Source: Paramesorhizobium leguminum (GTDB lineage Bacteria > Pseudomonadota > Alphaproteobacteria > Rhizobiales > Rhizobiaceae). Taken from it: DNA of 64,000 nucleotides. Shown here piece after piece: positions 45,915 to 55,142 of the stretch (position 1 is the stretch's first letter; the number at the start of each line of letters is the position of its first letter). A program made the translations under genes and the position numbers. The DNA lies in the NCBI RefSeq assembly GCF_003217235.1, contig NZ_QJTF01000009.1, positions 62,001-126,000 on the forward strand, in the 5' to 3' direction. The notes beneath the pieces are model-generated. The model did not search any database. It was not told where the DNA came from and saw nothing but the letters and a program-made list of their open reading frames with translations.

Positions 45915-46463
45915 ATGGCGCGGAAGGATTTAAGCGGGCTCACACCAGCAGAGTTGAAGACCTACAAGAACAAGCAGGCGCGGCTTCGAATGAAGAAGAT
46001 GCGAGAAAAGGAAAAACAGAAACGCGATCTGGCGAAGACAAGTAGTATTTTGACTCCTACGTCTCCAGACGTCATTGAATTCATCACAGAAATTGAGATG
46101 CTGCCGCTCGCGGCCAAGGTAGAACTCGTTGCCGCATGGGAGCGCGAATATAAGCAGCAGCTTCCGGTAGAGCCAGTTGCAGGAATGCTACCCGGCGAGG
46201 CACACGCAGACTATGAGGCGCGGAACAAGCGGCACCGTGATCTTGCGTTAGCTCAGATGCTGGCCTTTGATTTCTACACACGGGAGAAGGCAGCCGCCCG
46301 GAAGAAAGCCTATGAAGTAAGGCAAGCCGCCGAAGCCGCGCGGCTTGGCATCACGGTATACCAATTACAACATCGCAGAAAGATCGCCAAATGGAAGGCA
46401 GAAAAGGAGGCTTCGCAACGGAGCCGCGAATTGGAGCGTTTGGCGCGGAGGGTATCGACTTGA
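45915..46463 (+). CDS. Hypothetical basic coiled-coil protein
   Basis: A 182-residue protein, very rich in Lys, Arg, Glu and Ala. It opens MARKDLSGLTPAELKTYKNK, then KMREKEKQKRDL. The C-terminal half (KAAARKKAYEVRQAAEAARL to ELERLARRV) is a predicted long charged helix. I do not recognise it. It could be a nucleic-acid-binding accessory protein of a mobile element. It faces the resolvase gene (convergent, nine-base gap). Confidence 0.6.
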   Translation: MARKDLSGLTPAELKTYKNKQARLRMKKMREKEKQKRDLAKTSSILTPTSPDVIEFITEIEMLPLAAKVELVAAWEREYKQQLPVEPVAGMLPGEAHADYEARNKRHRDLALAQMLAFDFYTREKAAARKKAYEVRQAAEAARLGITVYQLQHRRKIAKWKAEKEASQRSRELERLARRVST

Positions 46464-46472
46464 TCCTCGCTG

Positions 46473-47051
46473 TTATTCCCGGAGAGGAACCGCGTGCTTC
46501 AGCAGGCGCAGCAGGGTGCACGGATGGATATTATACTCACCCGCAACCTTTGCAGCGGACCGCCTGTCTCCCTCAATCGCGGCTTTCGCAGCGATAAGCT
46601 GCTCCGGCGTCATCGCTGGTCGCCTGCCGATCCGGCTTCCGCGAGCGCGGGCAGCAGCCATTCCGGCTTTTGTTCTCTCGCTTATCAACGAGCGTTCGAA
46701 CTCGGCCATGCTCGCCAGGACGTGCAGAAGCAGCCGTCCAGCCGACGTGCTGGTGTCGAGGTTTTCGCTCAACGAGCGGAACTCGACGCCGCGCTCGTTC
46801 AAATCACGGATCAGTTTCAGCAGTTCGAACAGCGACCGACCAAGGCGGTCGATTCGCCAGACAACGAGCGTATCACCCCGATGAAGCGCGCGGAGCACTT
46901 TCGCCAATCCCGGGCGAGAGAAGTCGGCTCCGGAGAATCCTTCGTCGGTCAGGATCTGGTCGCAGCAAGCCGCCTGCAGCGCTGCAATCTGCAAATCCAG
47001 ATTTTGCTCGCTCGTGCTGATACGAGCGTATCCAAGGTTCCTTACACTCAT
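46473..47051 (-). CDS. Serine recombinase (resolvase/invertase)
   Basis: A 192-residue small serine recombinase of the Tn3-resolvase/Hin group. NLGYARISTSEQNLDLQ carries the catalytic Ser12. GDTLVVWRIDRLGRSLFELL and TSAGRLLLHVLASMAEFERSLISERT form the catalytic core and E-helix. The helix-turn-helix is AAKVAGEYNIHPCTLLRLL. ATG at 47051 gives the family length; the frame is open to 47198. No transposase is nearby, so it belongs to the island itself or is a remnant of a transposon. Confidence 0.9.
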   Translation of the reverse strand: MSVRNLGYARISTSEQNLDLQIAALQAACCDQILTDEGFSGADFSRPGLAKVLRALHRGDTLVVWRIDRLGRSLFELLKLIRDLNERGVEFRSLSENLDTSTSAGRLLLHVLASMAEFERSLISERTKAGMAAARARGSRIGRRPAMTPEQLIAAKAAIEGDRRSAAKVAGEYNIHPCTLLRLLKHAVPLRE

Positions 47052-47275
47052 TCTATCCTCGGCCTCGATACGTAGCGGGTATTCCGAGTAGAATACCCGC
47101 CAAGGTATTGATTTAAAGGAACCTTTTTGTGCGGAGTGGCTTTTCTGTTGACCGCCGGACGCCATCACAAGGAAATCAAACAGTTCCGGCCCCGGCAAAC
47201 CAGCAGCAGGAGCAATAGGGGAAGGGTTCCCTTTCGTGCAGCGGCCTGGTCCAACTGCATGCTTTGGGGGTATCC

Positions 47276-47845
47276 ATGAAATTCATCACGTTCGTGCTGT
47301 TCGCATCCTTTGCCCACGCCTCGTCGGCCTATGCGGAAGAGGTGAAAGTCCATGCGTCCATCGGCGCTGATCAGATGCGAGTGAAGGCAGCCGCTTCGGA
47401 GGTGACATGGTCAAGCAATCTCGAAGACATGCAGATCGGTGATGACCGGCTGCAAAAATCCGGAACGTTCCTTTTGCGCTGCGGCGATGATGGTCGGCAA
47501 TATGCCATGGTCTCCATTCCCGCGGAAAACGATGTCTGGCCGACACAGAGCGAAGAACTTCGCATAAAGGCCGACGTCGCAGCGTTCGGCAGCGATCTCG
47601 AAATTCCAGGCGCGAGCCTCCTATCCACGAAGGTTGGAAGCGAACGGATCTTGTATGTCGATCTCGGAAACCAGGTGTCTGAGATTGTCCGACACTGGAA
47701 TACCGGGATGTCGGTTCGCGTTTCAGTTCGTCCTAACAACGGACTGAGCGATCTCAGTTTTATCGTTGCGGCTCCAGCATCCAACACCGACACACGCGAG
47801 AAGATAGCAAAGACGGTAGCGCTCTGCCAACTTCTGGCGCGCTAG
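47276..47845 (+). CDS. Secreted hypothetical protein
   Basis: A 189-residue protein with a clear signal peptide (MKFITFVLFASFAHASSAYA, cut before EEVKV). The mature part has no membrane segments and only two Cys (one in LLRCGDDGRQ, one near the end). I do not recognise the family. ATG 47276 follows GGGGG with good spacing. It stands alone between the resolvase and another unknown gene. Function unknown. Confidence 0.65.
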   Translation: MKFITFVLFASFAHASSAYAEEVKVHASIGADQMRVKAAASEVTWSSNLEDMQIGDDRLQKSGTFLLRCGDDGRQYAMVSIPAENDVWPTQSEELRIKADVAAFGSDLEIPGASLLSTKVGSERILYVDLGNQVSEIVRHWNTGMSVRVSVRPNNGLSDLSFIVAAPASNTDTREKIAKTVALCQLLAR

Positions 47846-47863
47846 GTAGATTATCCATAAGGA

Positions 47864-48358
47864 CTACGCGCCCGCATTTGCGGCTAACCATTTCTGCAAA
47901 GCGACGATCACGTCTGGCTTGAGCTGCGTTCCTCGCGCAAGGGCCATTCCCACTGAGGCGTTGAGCCGGGAATAACCCAGCTCGGCCATGACATCGCCGG
48001 GCTTGAGATGGCGCTTGGACATGATTTCGTTGATGCGCCGAGACGCCTCGGCGGTCAGCCTGCGGTCAACTGCTACCTTGAAAGTAACGCCAATCGAAGC
48101 CGGACGTGACATCCTTGGCGATCCCGCGCCGGACGCTGCCAGCCATCGCAAAAAGTCAGCTTGCTCGACGGCATCTGCCTTTGTCCAGGCGTTCCTCAAT
48201 TCCTGCAACCGCGTTCTCGCCTTCTTCAGCCCGGCAGCAATGGCTGCATCCGTAACTGTGGAGTGTTTCCCGCTTTTAAGATCAGCATAGACAGATGGGT
48301 GATCCCGCTTGAGGCGCTCCTCATAATATGCGCTGTCACGCACTTGCTTCTTTGCCAT
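47864..48358 (-). CDS. Hypothetical protein with possible DNA-binding C-terminus
   Basis: A 164-residue protein: MAKKQVRDSAYYEERLKRDH, a helical middle (TDAAIAAGLKKARTRLQELRNAW), then a Ser/Gly linker. The C-terminal part, INEIMSKRHLKPGDVMAELGYSRLNASVG, looks like a helix-turn-helix. HPSVYADLKSGKHSTVTDAA resembles phage-type small DNA-binding proteins. No firm assignment is possible. It ends 19 bp from the convergent secreted-protein gene. Confidence 0.6.
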   Translation of the reverse strand: MAKKQVRDSAYYEERLKRDHPSVYADLKSGKHSTVTDAAIAAGLKKARTRLQELRNAWTKADAVEQADFLRWLAASGAGSPRMSRPASIGVTFKVAVDRRLTAEASRRINEIMSKRHLKPGDVMAELGYSRLNASVGMALARGTQLKPDVIVALQKWLAANAGA

Positions 48359-48572
48359 CTCTATTTCCAGTCAGCATCGTCGCCCATTCGACCAGGGAAG
48401 CTGTCTGGCGCGTTTGGCACGCTGGGAGCTGCAAGGCAACAAGTGAACGCGCGGAACCAGCCAGTGAGCCTCGATAAGTCTAGGACCAGATCCAAACGCG
48501 AACGACCACTTCCCCCTTGCGACTTGCCGACATTTGCGAAATGTTCTGCCGCGCAGATTGGGGGCACAGCTT

Positions 48573-49571
48573 ATGAGTAAATCCTGGATGGTGCGCGCCG
48601 AGCGCGACGGACGACTGTTCGATGCGTTCAAGGATGTGTCGGCGGTTGCGATTGGTTGGAATGAAGTCGGCGATCTGTCTCACGTAAAGACAAGGAAGGC
48701 GATTGCCGATCTCGTCGCAGCGGCATGGCCGGAGATGAAACCGCAGTCCATCGCCATGGCGACCGGTCAATTATACCGCTTTGTAAATGAGATCGATGTC
48801 GGGGATATGATCGTAACCTACAACCCGTCGCGGCGCGTCTATCTCGTCGGCGAGGTGACCGGCCCTTATCGCTATGATACATTGGTCGATCCGGAAGATG
48901 CACAGTTCCGCCCCGTGCGCTGGCACGGCGAAGTCAGCCGCGATCTTCTTTCGGTCGAGAGCCGTAATAGCCTGGGTTCGATCTCCACCCTGTTCCGGAT
49001 ATCGAACGAAGTGGCTGCGGAACTCAAAAAGGCAATGACCTCGGGACAGTCGGCGAAACCAGAGGCGACCGCAGCGGCTGAAGCGATAGAGGACGATCTC
49101 TTCAAGTCAATGGAGAGCCGGGCGCGGGAATTCATCAAGGATAAAGTCAACGCGCTCACCTGGGACGACATGCAGGAACTGGTCGCCGGGCTTCTGCGCT
49201 CTCTCGGCTACAAGACGCGCGTCTCAGAGGCGGGGCCGGATCGCGGCAAGGATATCGTCGCCTCACCGGATGGCTTCGGTTTCGAGTCGCCGCGCATCGT
49301 CGTAGAGGTAAAGCACCGTAAGGGAACAATGGGCGCACCTGACGTGCGTAGTTTCCTCGGCGGCAGGCATCCGCAGGATACGGGACTCTACGTCAGCACG
49401 GGAGGCTTCACCCGTGAGGCCCGCTACGAAGCAGAGCGGGCGAATATCCCCTTGGCGCTAATGGATCTCGATGACCTAGTGAAAAGCCTCTTGGAGCAAT
49501 ATGACAAGCTGGATATCGAGACCCAGCAGCTTGTGCCGCTGAAGCGGATTTTTGTGCCCGCTTGGCCTTAG
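48573..49571 (+). CDS. mrr: Mrr-type restriction endonuclease
   Basis: A 332-residue nuclease. The C-terminal Mrr_cat domain (about 195-320) has GPDRGKDIVA with Asp227 and Glu245-x-Lys247 (VEVKHRKG), the PD-(D/E)xK site, and later TGLYVSTGGFTREARYEA. The N-terminal 150 residues (WMVRAERDGRLFDAF, VAIGWNEVGDLS, VGDMIVTYNPSRRVYLVGEV) look like an EVE/PUA-like reader rather than Mrr_N. It may cut modified DNA (type IV). ATG 48573 follows GGGGG. It precedes the MmeI-like gene by 99 bp in a small defence cluster. Confidence 0.85.
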   Translation: MSKSWMVRAERDGRLFDAFKDVSAVAIGWNEVGDLSHVKTRKAIADLVAAAWPEMKPQSIAMATGQLYRFVNEIDVGDMIVTYNPSRRVYLVGEVTGPYRYDTLVDPEDAQFRPVRWHGEVSRDLLSVESRNSLGSISTLFRISNEVAAELKKAMTSGQSAKPEATAAAEAIEDDLFKSMESRAREFIKDKVNALTWDDMQELVAGLLRSLGYKTRVSEAGPDRGKDIVASPDGFGFESPRIVVEVKHRKGTMGAPDVRSFLGGRHPQDTGLYVSTGGFTREARYEAERANIPLALMDLDDLVKSLLEQYDKLDIETQQLVPLKRIFVPAWP

Positions 49572-49670
49572 GCGACTGACGAATTTACACCTCAATCTCA
49601 TGATCGAAATTGTTCTCTTGCCTGAAGCGTCACAAGGCTTAAATTCTCCGCAACGAGATGGGGCTGGTTT

Positions 49671-52600
49671 ATGCAACCAAACGTAGAAGCCTTCATTGCC
49701 CGCTGGCAAGACCAGGATGGTGGCCAAGAAAGGGCGAATTATGCATTGTTCTTGACAGAGCTCTGCGATCTGCTTGGGCTTCCACATGCCGACCCGGCCT
49801 CTGCCGCGCACGAAGCCAACGATTATGTCTTCGAGCGGGCGGTGAAGGAGACGACCCGTGACGGGTCCACTTCGTCCAAGCGCATCGATCTCTACAAACG
49901 CGACTGCTTCGTCCTGGAGGCCAAGCAGAGCCGGTTTGCAGGCGACAAGAAGCTCGATGCGCCGCAATTGCTTGGGTTCGCCGCTGCAGCACCTCGAGGT
50001 CGTCGCGCTGGCGCAAACCGCGCCTGGGACGTATTGATGATGAATGCTCGCCAGCAGGCAGAAAACTATGTGCGACTACTGCCCACCTCGCACGAGCCAC
50101 CGCCTTTCGTGCTGGTCTGCGATGTCGGTCACGCCATCGAGGTCTACGCCAATTTCCGCCGCGACGGAAAGGCCTATGATCAGTTTCCGGATCGCCGCTC
50201 CTTCCGCATTTATCTGGAAGACCTACGGGACGAGAAAATCCGCGCGCGGTTAAAGGCGATCTGGACTGATCCGCTATCGCTTGATCCGTCGCGCTACGCC
50301 GCCAAGGTGACACGCGAGATCGCCACGCGCATTGCCAAAGTGTCGAAGGCGTTGGAAGTGCAGGGCTATGCCACCGAGGAGGTGGCAATGTTCCTGATGC
50401 GCGTGCTCTTCACCATGTTCGCAGAGGATGTGGAACTGCTGCCGAAGGATTCCTTCAAGGAGTTGCTGAAGGACTGTGCTGAGAAGCCGGAAATTTTTCC
50501 CGCTATGATGGAAGACTTGTGGCGCGCGATGGACGAAGGCGGGTTTACCGCCACCATCCGTAAAAAGGTCAAGCGCTTCAATGGTGAGTTCTTCCACAAC
50601 CGCCGGGCGCTGCCCCTCGCCAAGGAAGAAATCGGCGAGCTTGCCGCAGCAGCAGCCTATGACTGGAAGGACGTGGAACCGGCAATCTTCGGCACCTTTC
50701 TCGAACAGGCGCTTGACCCGACCGACCGTCGCCGTCTCGGTGCCCATTACACGCCACGGGCCTATGTCGAGCGGCTTGTTATCGCGACCGTGATCGATCC
50801 GTTGCGGAGTGAATGGGACAACGCTCGCACCACCGCCGACCGGCAAAAGTCTGAAGGTAAGGGTGACGCCGCGATCAAAACCGTCCAAGCGTTTCATGAC
50901 AAACTGTGCAATATCCGCGTGCTCGACCCTGCCTGCGGCACTGGCAACTTCCTCTATGTCTCGCTGGAACTGATGAAGCGGCTGGAAGGCGAGGTGCTGG
51001 AGGCCCTGAATGATCTCGGCGGACAGGAGGCCTTGGCATATGAAAGCCACACGGTCGATCCGCACCAGTTCCTGGGAATTGAGATTAACCCGCGTGCGGC
51101 GGCAATTGCCGAGCTGGTGCTCTGGATAGGCCATCTGCAATGGCATTTCCGCAATCGCGGCGTTGCCCCGTCCGAGCCGATTCTGAAAGCCTTCCACAAT
51201 ATCGAGAATCGCGATGCGGTGCTAACTTGGGATGGTTATCCGCTGCCAAAGGTCGTGGATGGCAAGGAAACCTACCCCAATGCCCGCCGGCCCGACTGGC
51301 CAAAGGCAGATTACATTGTCGGCAACCCTCCCTTCGTCGGCGGCAAGGATATTCGCGCCCGCATGGGGTCCGGTTATACAGAAGCCCTGTGGAAGGCGCA
51401 CAAGCACATGAACGAAAGCGCCGATTTCGTCATGTATTGGTGGGACCGTGCGGCCGAAATCCTGCTGAAACCCAAGAGTCCGCTGAAGCGCTTCGGCTTC
51501 GTCACCACCAATTCCATCAGCCAGGTGTTCCAGCGCCGGGTGATGGAGCCCCACCTCAACGCTAAGAAGCCGCTATCTATCACCATGGCAATCCCGGATC
51601 ATCCATGGACGAAAGTGACCCGCGACAGCGCCGCCGTGCGGATCGCTATGACAGTGGCTCAAGCAGGTAAGCATGACGGGGTGTTGATGGAAATTACGGC
51701 GGAGGAAGGCGTGGAGACCGACAGCCCGGTGATCCTGTTCGACGAGAAGCGGGGGAGGATCAATTCGGATCTGACGGTTGGGGTGGATGTGACAAGTGCT
51801 ATAAGCCTACGTTCAAACCAAGGCTTGGGCCATGACGGAGTAAACCTCCATGGAAAAGGTTTTGTTTTAAGCCGCTCGGAAGCGGAGCATCTTGGCTATG
51901 TTGAGGGTGCTGCCGACCAAATTATCAAGCCATATCGCAACGGTATGGACGTAGCGCAACGCTCAAAAATCATTTGGTGATTGATGCCTTCGGATTAAGC
52001 GCTCAGCAACTCCGGCAAAGATTCCCCGCCATCTACCAGCACCTCTTGGCGACAGTGAAGAACGAGCGAGAAAAGCAGTATGCTAAGTCGCCGACACAAG
52101 ATTCGAAAGGTTACCTCGACCTATGGTGGCTTTTCGGTAAACCAAGGCAGGAACTGCGTCCCGCAATTGCGGGATTGAGTAATTTCATTATAACGGTTGA
52201 CACGGCTAAGCACCGCATATTCCAATTGATGCCATCAAGCGTTGTCTGCGTAGATAAAATTGTGATTGTGGCGAGTGAATCGCTGTTGATTTTGGGTGTC
52301 CTTTCCTCTCGCATACACGCCCTATGGTCGCTGCGGGCTGGAGGTTGGTTGGGTGTGGGGAATGACTCTGTTTACACGAAAACCCGAACATTCGATCCCT
52401 TCCCATTCCCCGACGCAACCGACGCCCAGAAAGCTGCCATTGGCGCCATTGCCGAGGAGCTCGATGCCCATCGCAAGCGCGTGCTGGCCGAGCATCCCCA
52501 CTTGACGCTGACCGGCCTTTACAATGTGCTGGAGCGGCTGAAGGCGGGGGCGAAACCGGATAACCTTACGATCAAGGAGCGTCGCATCTTCGACGACGGG

Positions 52601-53083
52601 CTGGTGCTAATTCTGAAGGAGTTGCACGAAAAGCTCGATTCTGCCGTGGCGGAGGCCTATAACTTGCCGGTCGATCTGCCCGAAGAAGAGGTGCTCACCC
52701 GCCTCGTCGCGCTCAACAAGGAGCGAGCGAAGGAGGAAAAGCGTGGCTTCGTGCGCTGGCTGCGCCCCGACTACCAGATCCCGCGTTTCGGCTCGGACAA
52801 GGAAAAGGCCGAGCAGTTGGAGGCGGACTTCGACGGGGCGGTGACCTCCACGGGCTCGAGTCAAAAGCCTGCCTTCCCCAAGGACGAGCGCGACCAGACC
52901 TTTGCCGTGCACCAGGCGCTGCTGGTGGCCGAAGGGGCGCTGGAGCCGGGAATGATTGCCGCACAATTCAAGCAGGGCCGCAGATGCCTACCCGTCGTCT
53001 CCGCTGTCCTTGCTTCGCTTTTTCGCATGGGACTGGTATCCACCGTGGACGGTAAGAGTTTTGCTCTCCGGCGGGCTGCTTGA
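49671..53083 (+). pseudogene. MmeI-like type IIG/IIL restriction-modification enzyme, frameshifted
   Basis: Two overlapping frames together encode one protein of about 1,136 residues. Frame 1 (49671-51980) has an N-terminal nuclease site Asp73-x9-Glu83-x-Lys85 (the spacing of MmeI), methyltransferase motif I DPACGTGNFL at 419-428 and motif IV NPPF at 552-555, then stops in KIIW-TGA. Frame 2 (from 51974) goes on at once with VIDAFGLSAQQLRQRFP, which directly follows that point in relatives. A single missing base, probably a G in TTTGGGTGATT, explains the break. All known activities lie before the break, but the target-recognition region is split. It is either a pseudogene, a phase switch, or a sequencing error. 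Confidence 0.85.
51974..53083 (+). CDS. C-terminal fragment of the MmeI-like enzyme (target recognition part)
   Basis: A 369-codon frame whose only start is a TTG inside the end of the upstream frame. It holds the TRD-like region (WLFGKPRQELRPAIAGLSNFI, GGWLGVGNDSVYTKTRTFDPFPFP) and a C-terminal helical part with ERLKAGAKPDNLTIKERRIFDDGLVLILKELHEKLD, typical of the DNA-specificity end of these enzymes. The last 80 residues (DQTFAVHQALLVAEGALEPG) look like a winged helix. It could be made as a separate specificity subunit if translated by reinitiation. Confidence 0.6.
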   Translation: MVIDAFGLSAQQLRQRFPAIYQHLLATVKNEREKQYAKSPTQDSKGYLDLWWLFGKPRQELRPAIAGLSNFIITVDTAKHRIFQLMPSSVVCVDKIVIVASESLLILGVLSSRIHALWSLRAGGWLGVGNDSVYTKTRTFDPFPFPDATDAQKAAIGAIAEELDAHRKRVLAEHPHLTLTGLYNVLERLKAGAKPDNLTIKERRIFDDGLVLILKELHEKLDSAVAEAYNLPVDLPEEEVLTRLVALNKERAKEEKRGFVRWLRPDYQIPRFGSDKEKAEQLEADFDGAVTSTGSSQKPAFPKDERDQTFAVHQALLVAEGALEPGMIAAQFKQGRRCLPVVSAVLASLFRMGLVSTVDGKSFALRRAA

Positions 53084-53239
53084 CCGGCGCTCAAGCACGA
53101 AATGAACCGCGCGAGCCGCTACCTTCATCGCAGTGAGGCGCATCCTCGCCACATCCAGGTGGGGAGTCTCTCGTTGGCTGATGGTGCCAGTTTTCCACTA
53201 TAAGACAGCGCGCGCTTCGAAGTGCGGGCCACCCTACGC

Positions 53240-53329
53240 GGAGAGGTGGCTGAGTGGTTGAAAGCACCGCACTCGAAATGCGGCATGGGGGCAACTCCAT
53301 CGGGGGTTCGAATCCCTCCCTCTCCGCCA
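53240..53329 (+). tRNA. tRNA-Ser (CGA anticodon), copy 2
   Basis: Identical over all 90 bases, CCA included, to the gene at 41381-41470, and in the same direction. It has its own upstream TATAAG (53199-53204), so it may be transcribed. Flanking sequences differ from copy 1 outside ACGC...CCGCCA. It is the second boundary of the island. Confidence 0.97.
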
Positions 53330-53433
53330 TTGCTATACGCTAATAGAGAAATTATATTGGTTGCACGATTCTCTCGGCTCTTGAGGGTCACGCAATTTGC
53401 AGAGCCCTCTTAATGCGCTAATCGGAAAAAATC

Positions 53434-53973
53434 ATGTCGGCGGAGCAAATCAGTCCTAAACCAAGCAGGCTCTCCAAGGCCACGGTAGAGCGCATTGCTG
53501 AAACGATTGCAAAAAAGCTTGGCTTTCGCCCAGACGGCAGCATTGAAGATATTGTTGCACGTTTTGGGGGGAAAATTATTGTAGGAACCAACGGGCATGA
53601 TGACTACGAGAGTGGTTCTATAGTGGCTCGCAGCCTTAATGATTTTACAATTTACCTTTCCAAATTCACATCCTTAGCGCGCGATCGTTTCACCATCGCG
53701 CACGAGTTGGGCCATCTGTTATTGCATCTGAGTGTGGTGCAAAAAGAAAAGCCAAATGCGATTATGCGCGCCACTCGATGGGTTGATGACAAAAATCCGG
53801 ACCAACAGCGTGCTGAATGGGAAGCGAACTGGTTTGCGGCGGCCTTTCTCATGCCATCGAACGAATTCAAAGAATTATACTTGGCTAAAGGCGCCGAAGA
53901 AGCTCAAAAGGAGTTTGGGGTTTCGGCCAAAGCAATCGAAATTCGGGCAAAGTCCCTGAATCTAACACTGTAA
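53434..53973 (+). CDS. ImmA/IrrE-family metallopeptidase
   Basis: A 179-residue protein with the IrrE N-terminal-like peptidase domain (PF06114): RDRFTIAHELGHLLLH gives His90-Glu-Leu-Gly-His94, and EWEANWFAAAFLMP (about 128-141) supplies the third zinc ligand. Members cleave a repressor (ImmA/ImmR, IrrE/DdrO). No XRE-type repressor gene is adjacent. Instead a cyclase-like gene follows after 11 bp on the same strand. It lies just past tRNA-Ser copy 2 in AT-richer DNA than its surroundings. Proteolysis of, or by, the partner is only inferred. Confidence 0.88.
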   Translation: MSAEQISPKPSRLSKATVERIAETIAKKLGFRPDGSIEDIVARFGGKIIVGTNGHDDYESGSIVARSLNDFTIYLSKFTSLARDRFTIAHELGHLLLHLSVVQKEKPNAIMRATRWVDDKNPDQQRAEWEANWFAAAFLMPSNEFKELYLAKGAEEAQKEFGVSAKAIEIRAKSLNLTL

Positions 53974-53984
53974 GTTGGGTTTAA

Positions 53985-55067
53985 ATGCTTGAAGTCGAAG
54001 CTCCGGAGTACCGTGTACGATTGTTCCTCTCTGTCGATCTAACCGGCTCTACTGATTTTAAATCCAAAAATAACTCCACAGCTTGGCTTAAAGCGTTTCA
54101 AAGATTCTACGGGGAGTTTCCTAAGACCTTTATCTCCATTTATGAAGATGTCTGCGGGCACATCCCACAAATGGCCGAGATCGAAAAGGCGAACTTCCCC
54201 AAAGTTTGGAAGACCATCGGCGATGAAATTATATTTGTTAATCGCGTTTACAGTCTATGTCACGTAAGCGCTTACGTGACAGCCTTTGTAGAGACACTAA
54301 AGCGATTTGGTCAAGAACTTCAGCTGTCTTACAATTACAAACTTAACACAAAAGGTAACGCATGGGTTGCTGCGTTTCCCTCTCCGAATTGCAGCATTCG
54401 TCTAAGTATAGACGGCCGACTAGATCCCATTAACGGGACCGACGAACTGCCCTCTGAAAAAAGCGAATGCGACGTGGACCAGAATCCGAGATTCTTCGAC
54501 TTTTTAGGAAAGGGAATTGACGGTGGATTTCGTATAGCTCGAAATTCGACGATTAACACGCTTACTGTTTCACCTGGACTTGCGTATCTATTATGCAAAG
54601 CTCGAAAAAATGTAGATACTACTCAATTTATAATCGATCTACATTTTGCAGAAATGCAAGAGTTTAAAGGTGTCGCCAATGGCGAACCTTATCCAATTAT
54701 TACAATTGATACCACAAGAGATGAAAAGAGAAAAAATCTCATTTCTCAGCAACGAAAATTATTGAAATCTCATTCGGATTTTGATGTTGATGGCCTAACA
54801 GCATATCTTGGTGACTTTTTAGATTTTTATAAAATTGAAAAACCACTTTTAAAAATACAATACAATAACAATACAGAGCCATTCCCAGATCATTACACGG
54901 AATACCTACATGAATGGAATGCGCAAAAAGCGCAGCTTTCCAATATTCAGGATATGGAAGCTGCATCAGGTAATGCTGACCGAGATGGCGACGCAGATAT
55001 CATAGATGTTAATGAGGAGCGCACTGCAGAAGATGTGATGATGTCGATCACGGACGCTTTAATTTAA
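53985..55067 (+). CDS. Class III nucleotide cyclase-like protein
   Basis: A 360-residue protein. LFLSVDLTGSTDF (Asp18) and WKTIGDEIIFV (Asp80) match the two metal-Asp motifs of class III cyclases. GIDGGFRIA (177-185) fits the catalytic Asn-x3-Arg loop, with Asp179 in place of Asn and Arg183 kept. The region between the Asp motifs is longer than usual. Residues 215-360 are an unknown, partly acidic C-terminus with no membrane helix. Pycsar systems also use divergent cyclases (PycC), but here the partner is a peptidase. The gene is notably AT-rich, a sign of transfer. The product (cyclic nucleotide) is unknown, and the protein may be a binder only. Confidence 0.7.
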   Translation: MLEVEAPEYRVRLFLSVDLTGSTDFKSKNNSTAWLKAFQRFYGEFPKTFISIYEDVCGHIPQMAEIEKANFPKVWKTIGDEIIFVNRVYSLCHVSAYVTAFVETLKRFGQELQLSYNYKLNTKGNAWVAAFPSPNCSIRLSIDGRLDPINGTDELPSEKSECDVDQNPRFFDFLGKGIDGGFRIARNSTINTLTVSPGLAYLLCKARKNVDTTQFIIDLHFAEMQEFKGVANGEPYPIITIDTTRDEKRKNLISQQRKLLKSHSDFDVDGLTAYLGDFLDFYKIEKPLLKIQYNNNTEPFPDHYTEYLHEWNAQKAQLSNIQDMEAASGNADRDGDADIIDVNEERTAEDVMMSITDALI

Positions 55068-55142
55068 AGAGAGGCATGACGGGCCTTTGCGCCCCCGACT
55101 TCCAGCTTCAGCCGTAAAGCAGCTTGCCCTGAAAAATTAATA

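Larger units (their letters stand above)
41381..53329. mobile_element. Genomic island bounded by duplicated tRNA-Ser genes
   Basis: The 11.8 kb between two identical tRNA-Ser(CGA) genes carries a tyrosine integrase (43675), the start of a second decayed integrase (42648), a serine resolvase (46473), a Panacea pair, restriction genes (48573-53083) and unknown genes. The exact direct repeat covers ACGC plus the complete 90-base tRNA (41377-41470 and 53236-53329). No conjugation or phage structural genes are seen, so it is at most a mobilisable or decayed element. The limits are inferred from the repeat. Confidence 0.7.

Noticed and set aside
49671-53083. Calling the methyltransferase part of DISARM or BREX
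   Set aside because: No drmA/drmB, pglZ or brxC-type genes are present; the N-terminal D-x9-ExK site points to a single-chain MmeI-like enzyme.
53985-55067. Calling the cyclase-like gene a known Pycsar system
   Set aside because: Pycsar needs a PycTM or PycTIR effector. The partner here is a HExxH peptidase and no TIR or membrane effector gene is adjacent.
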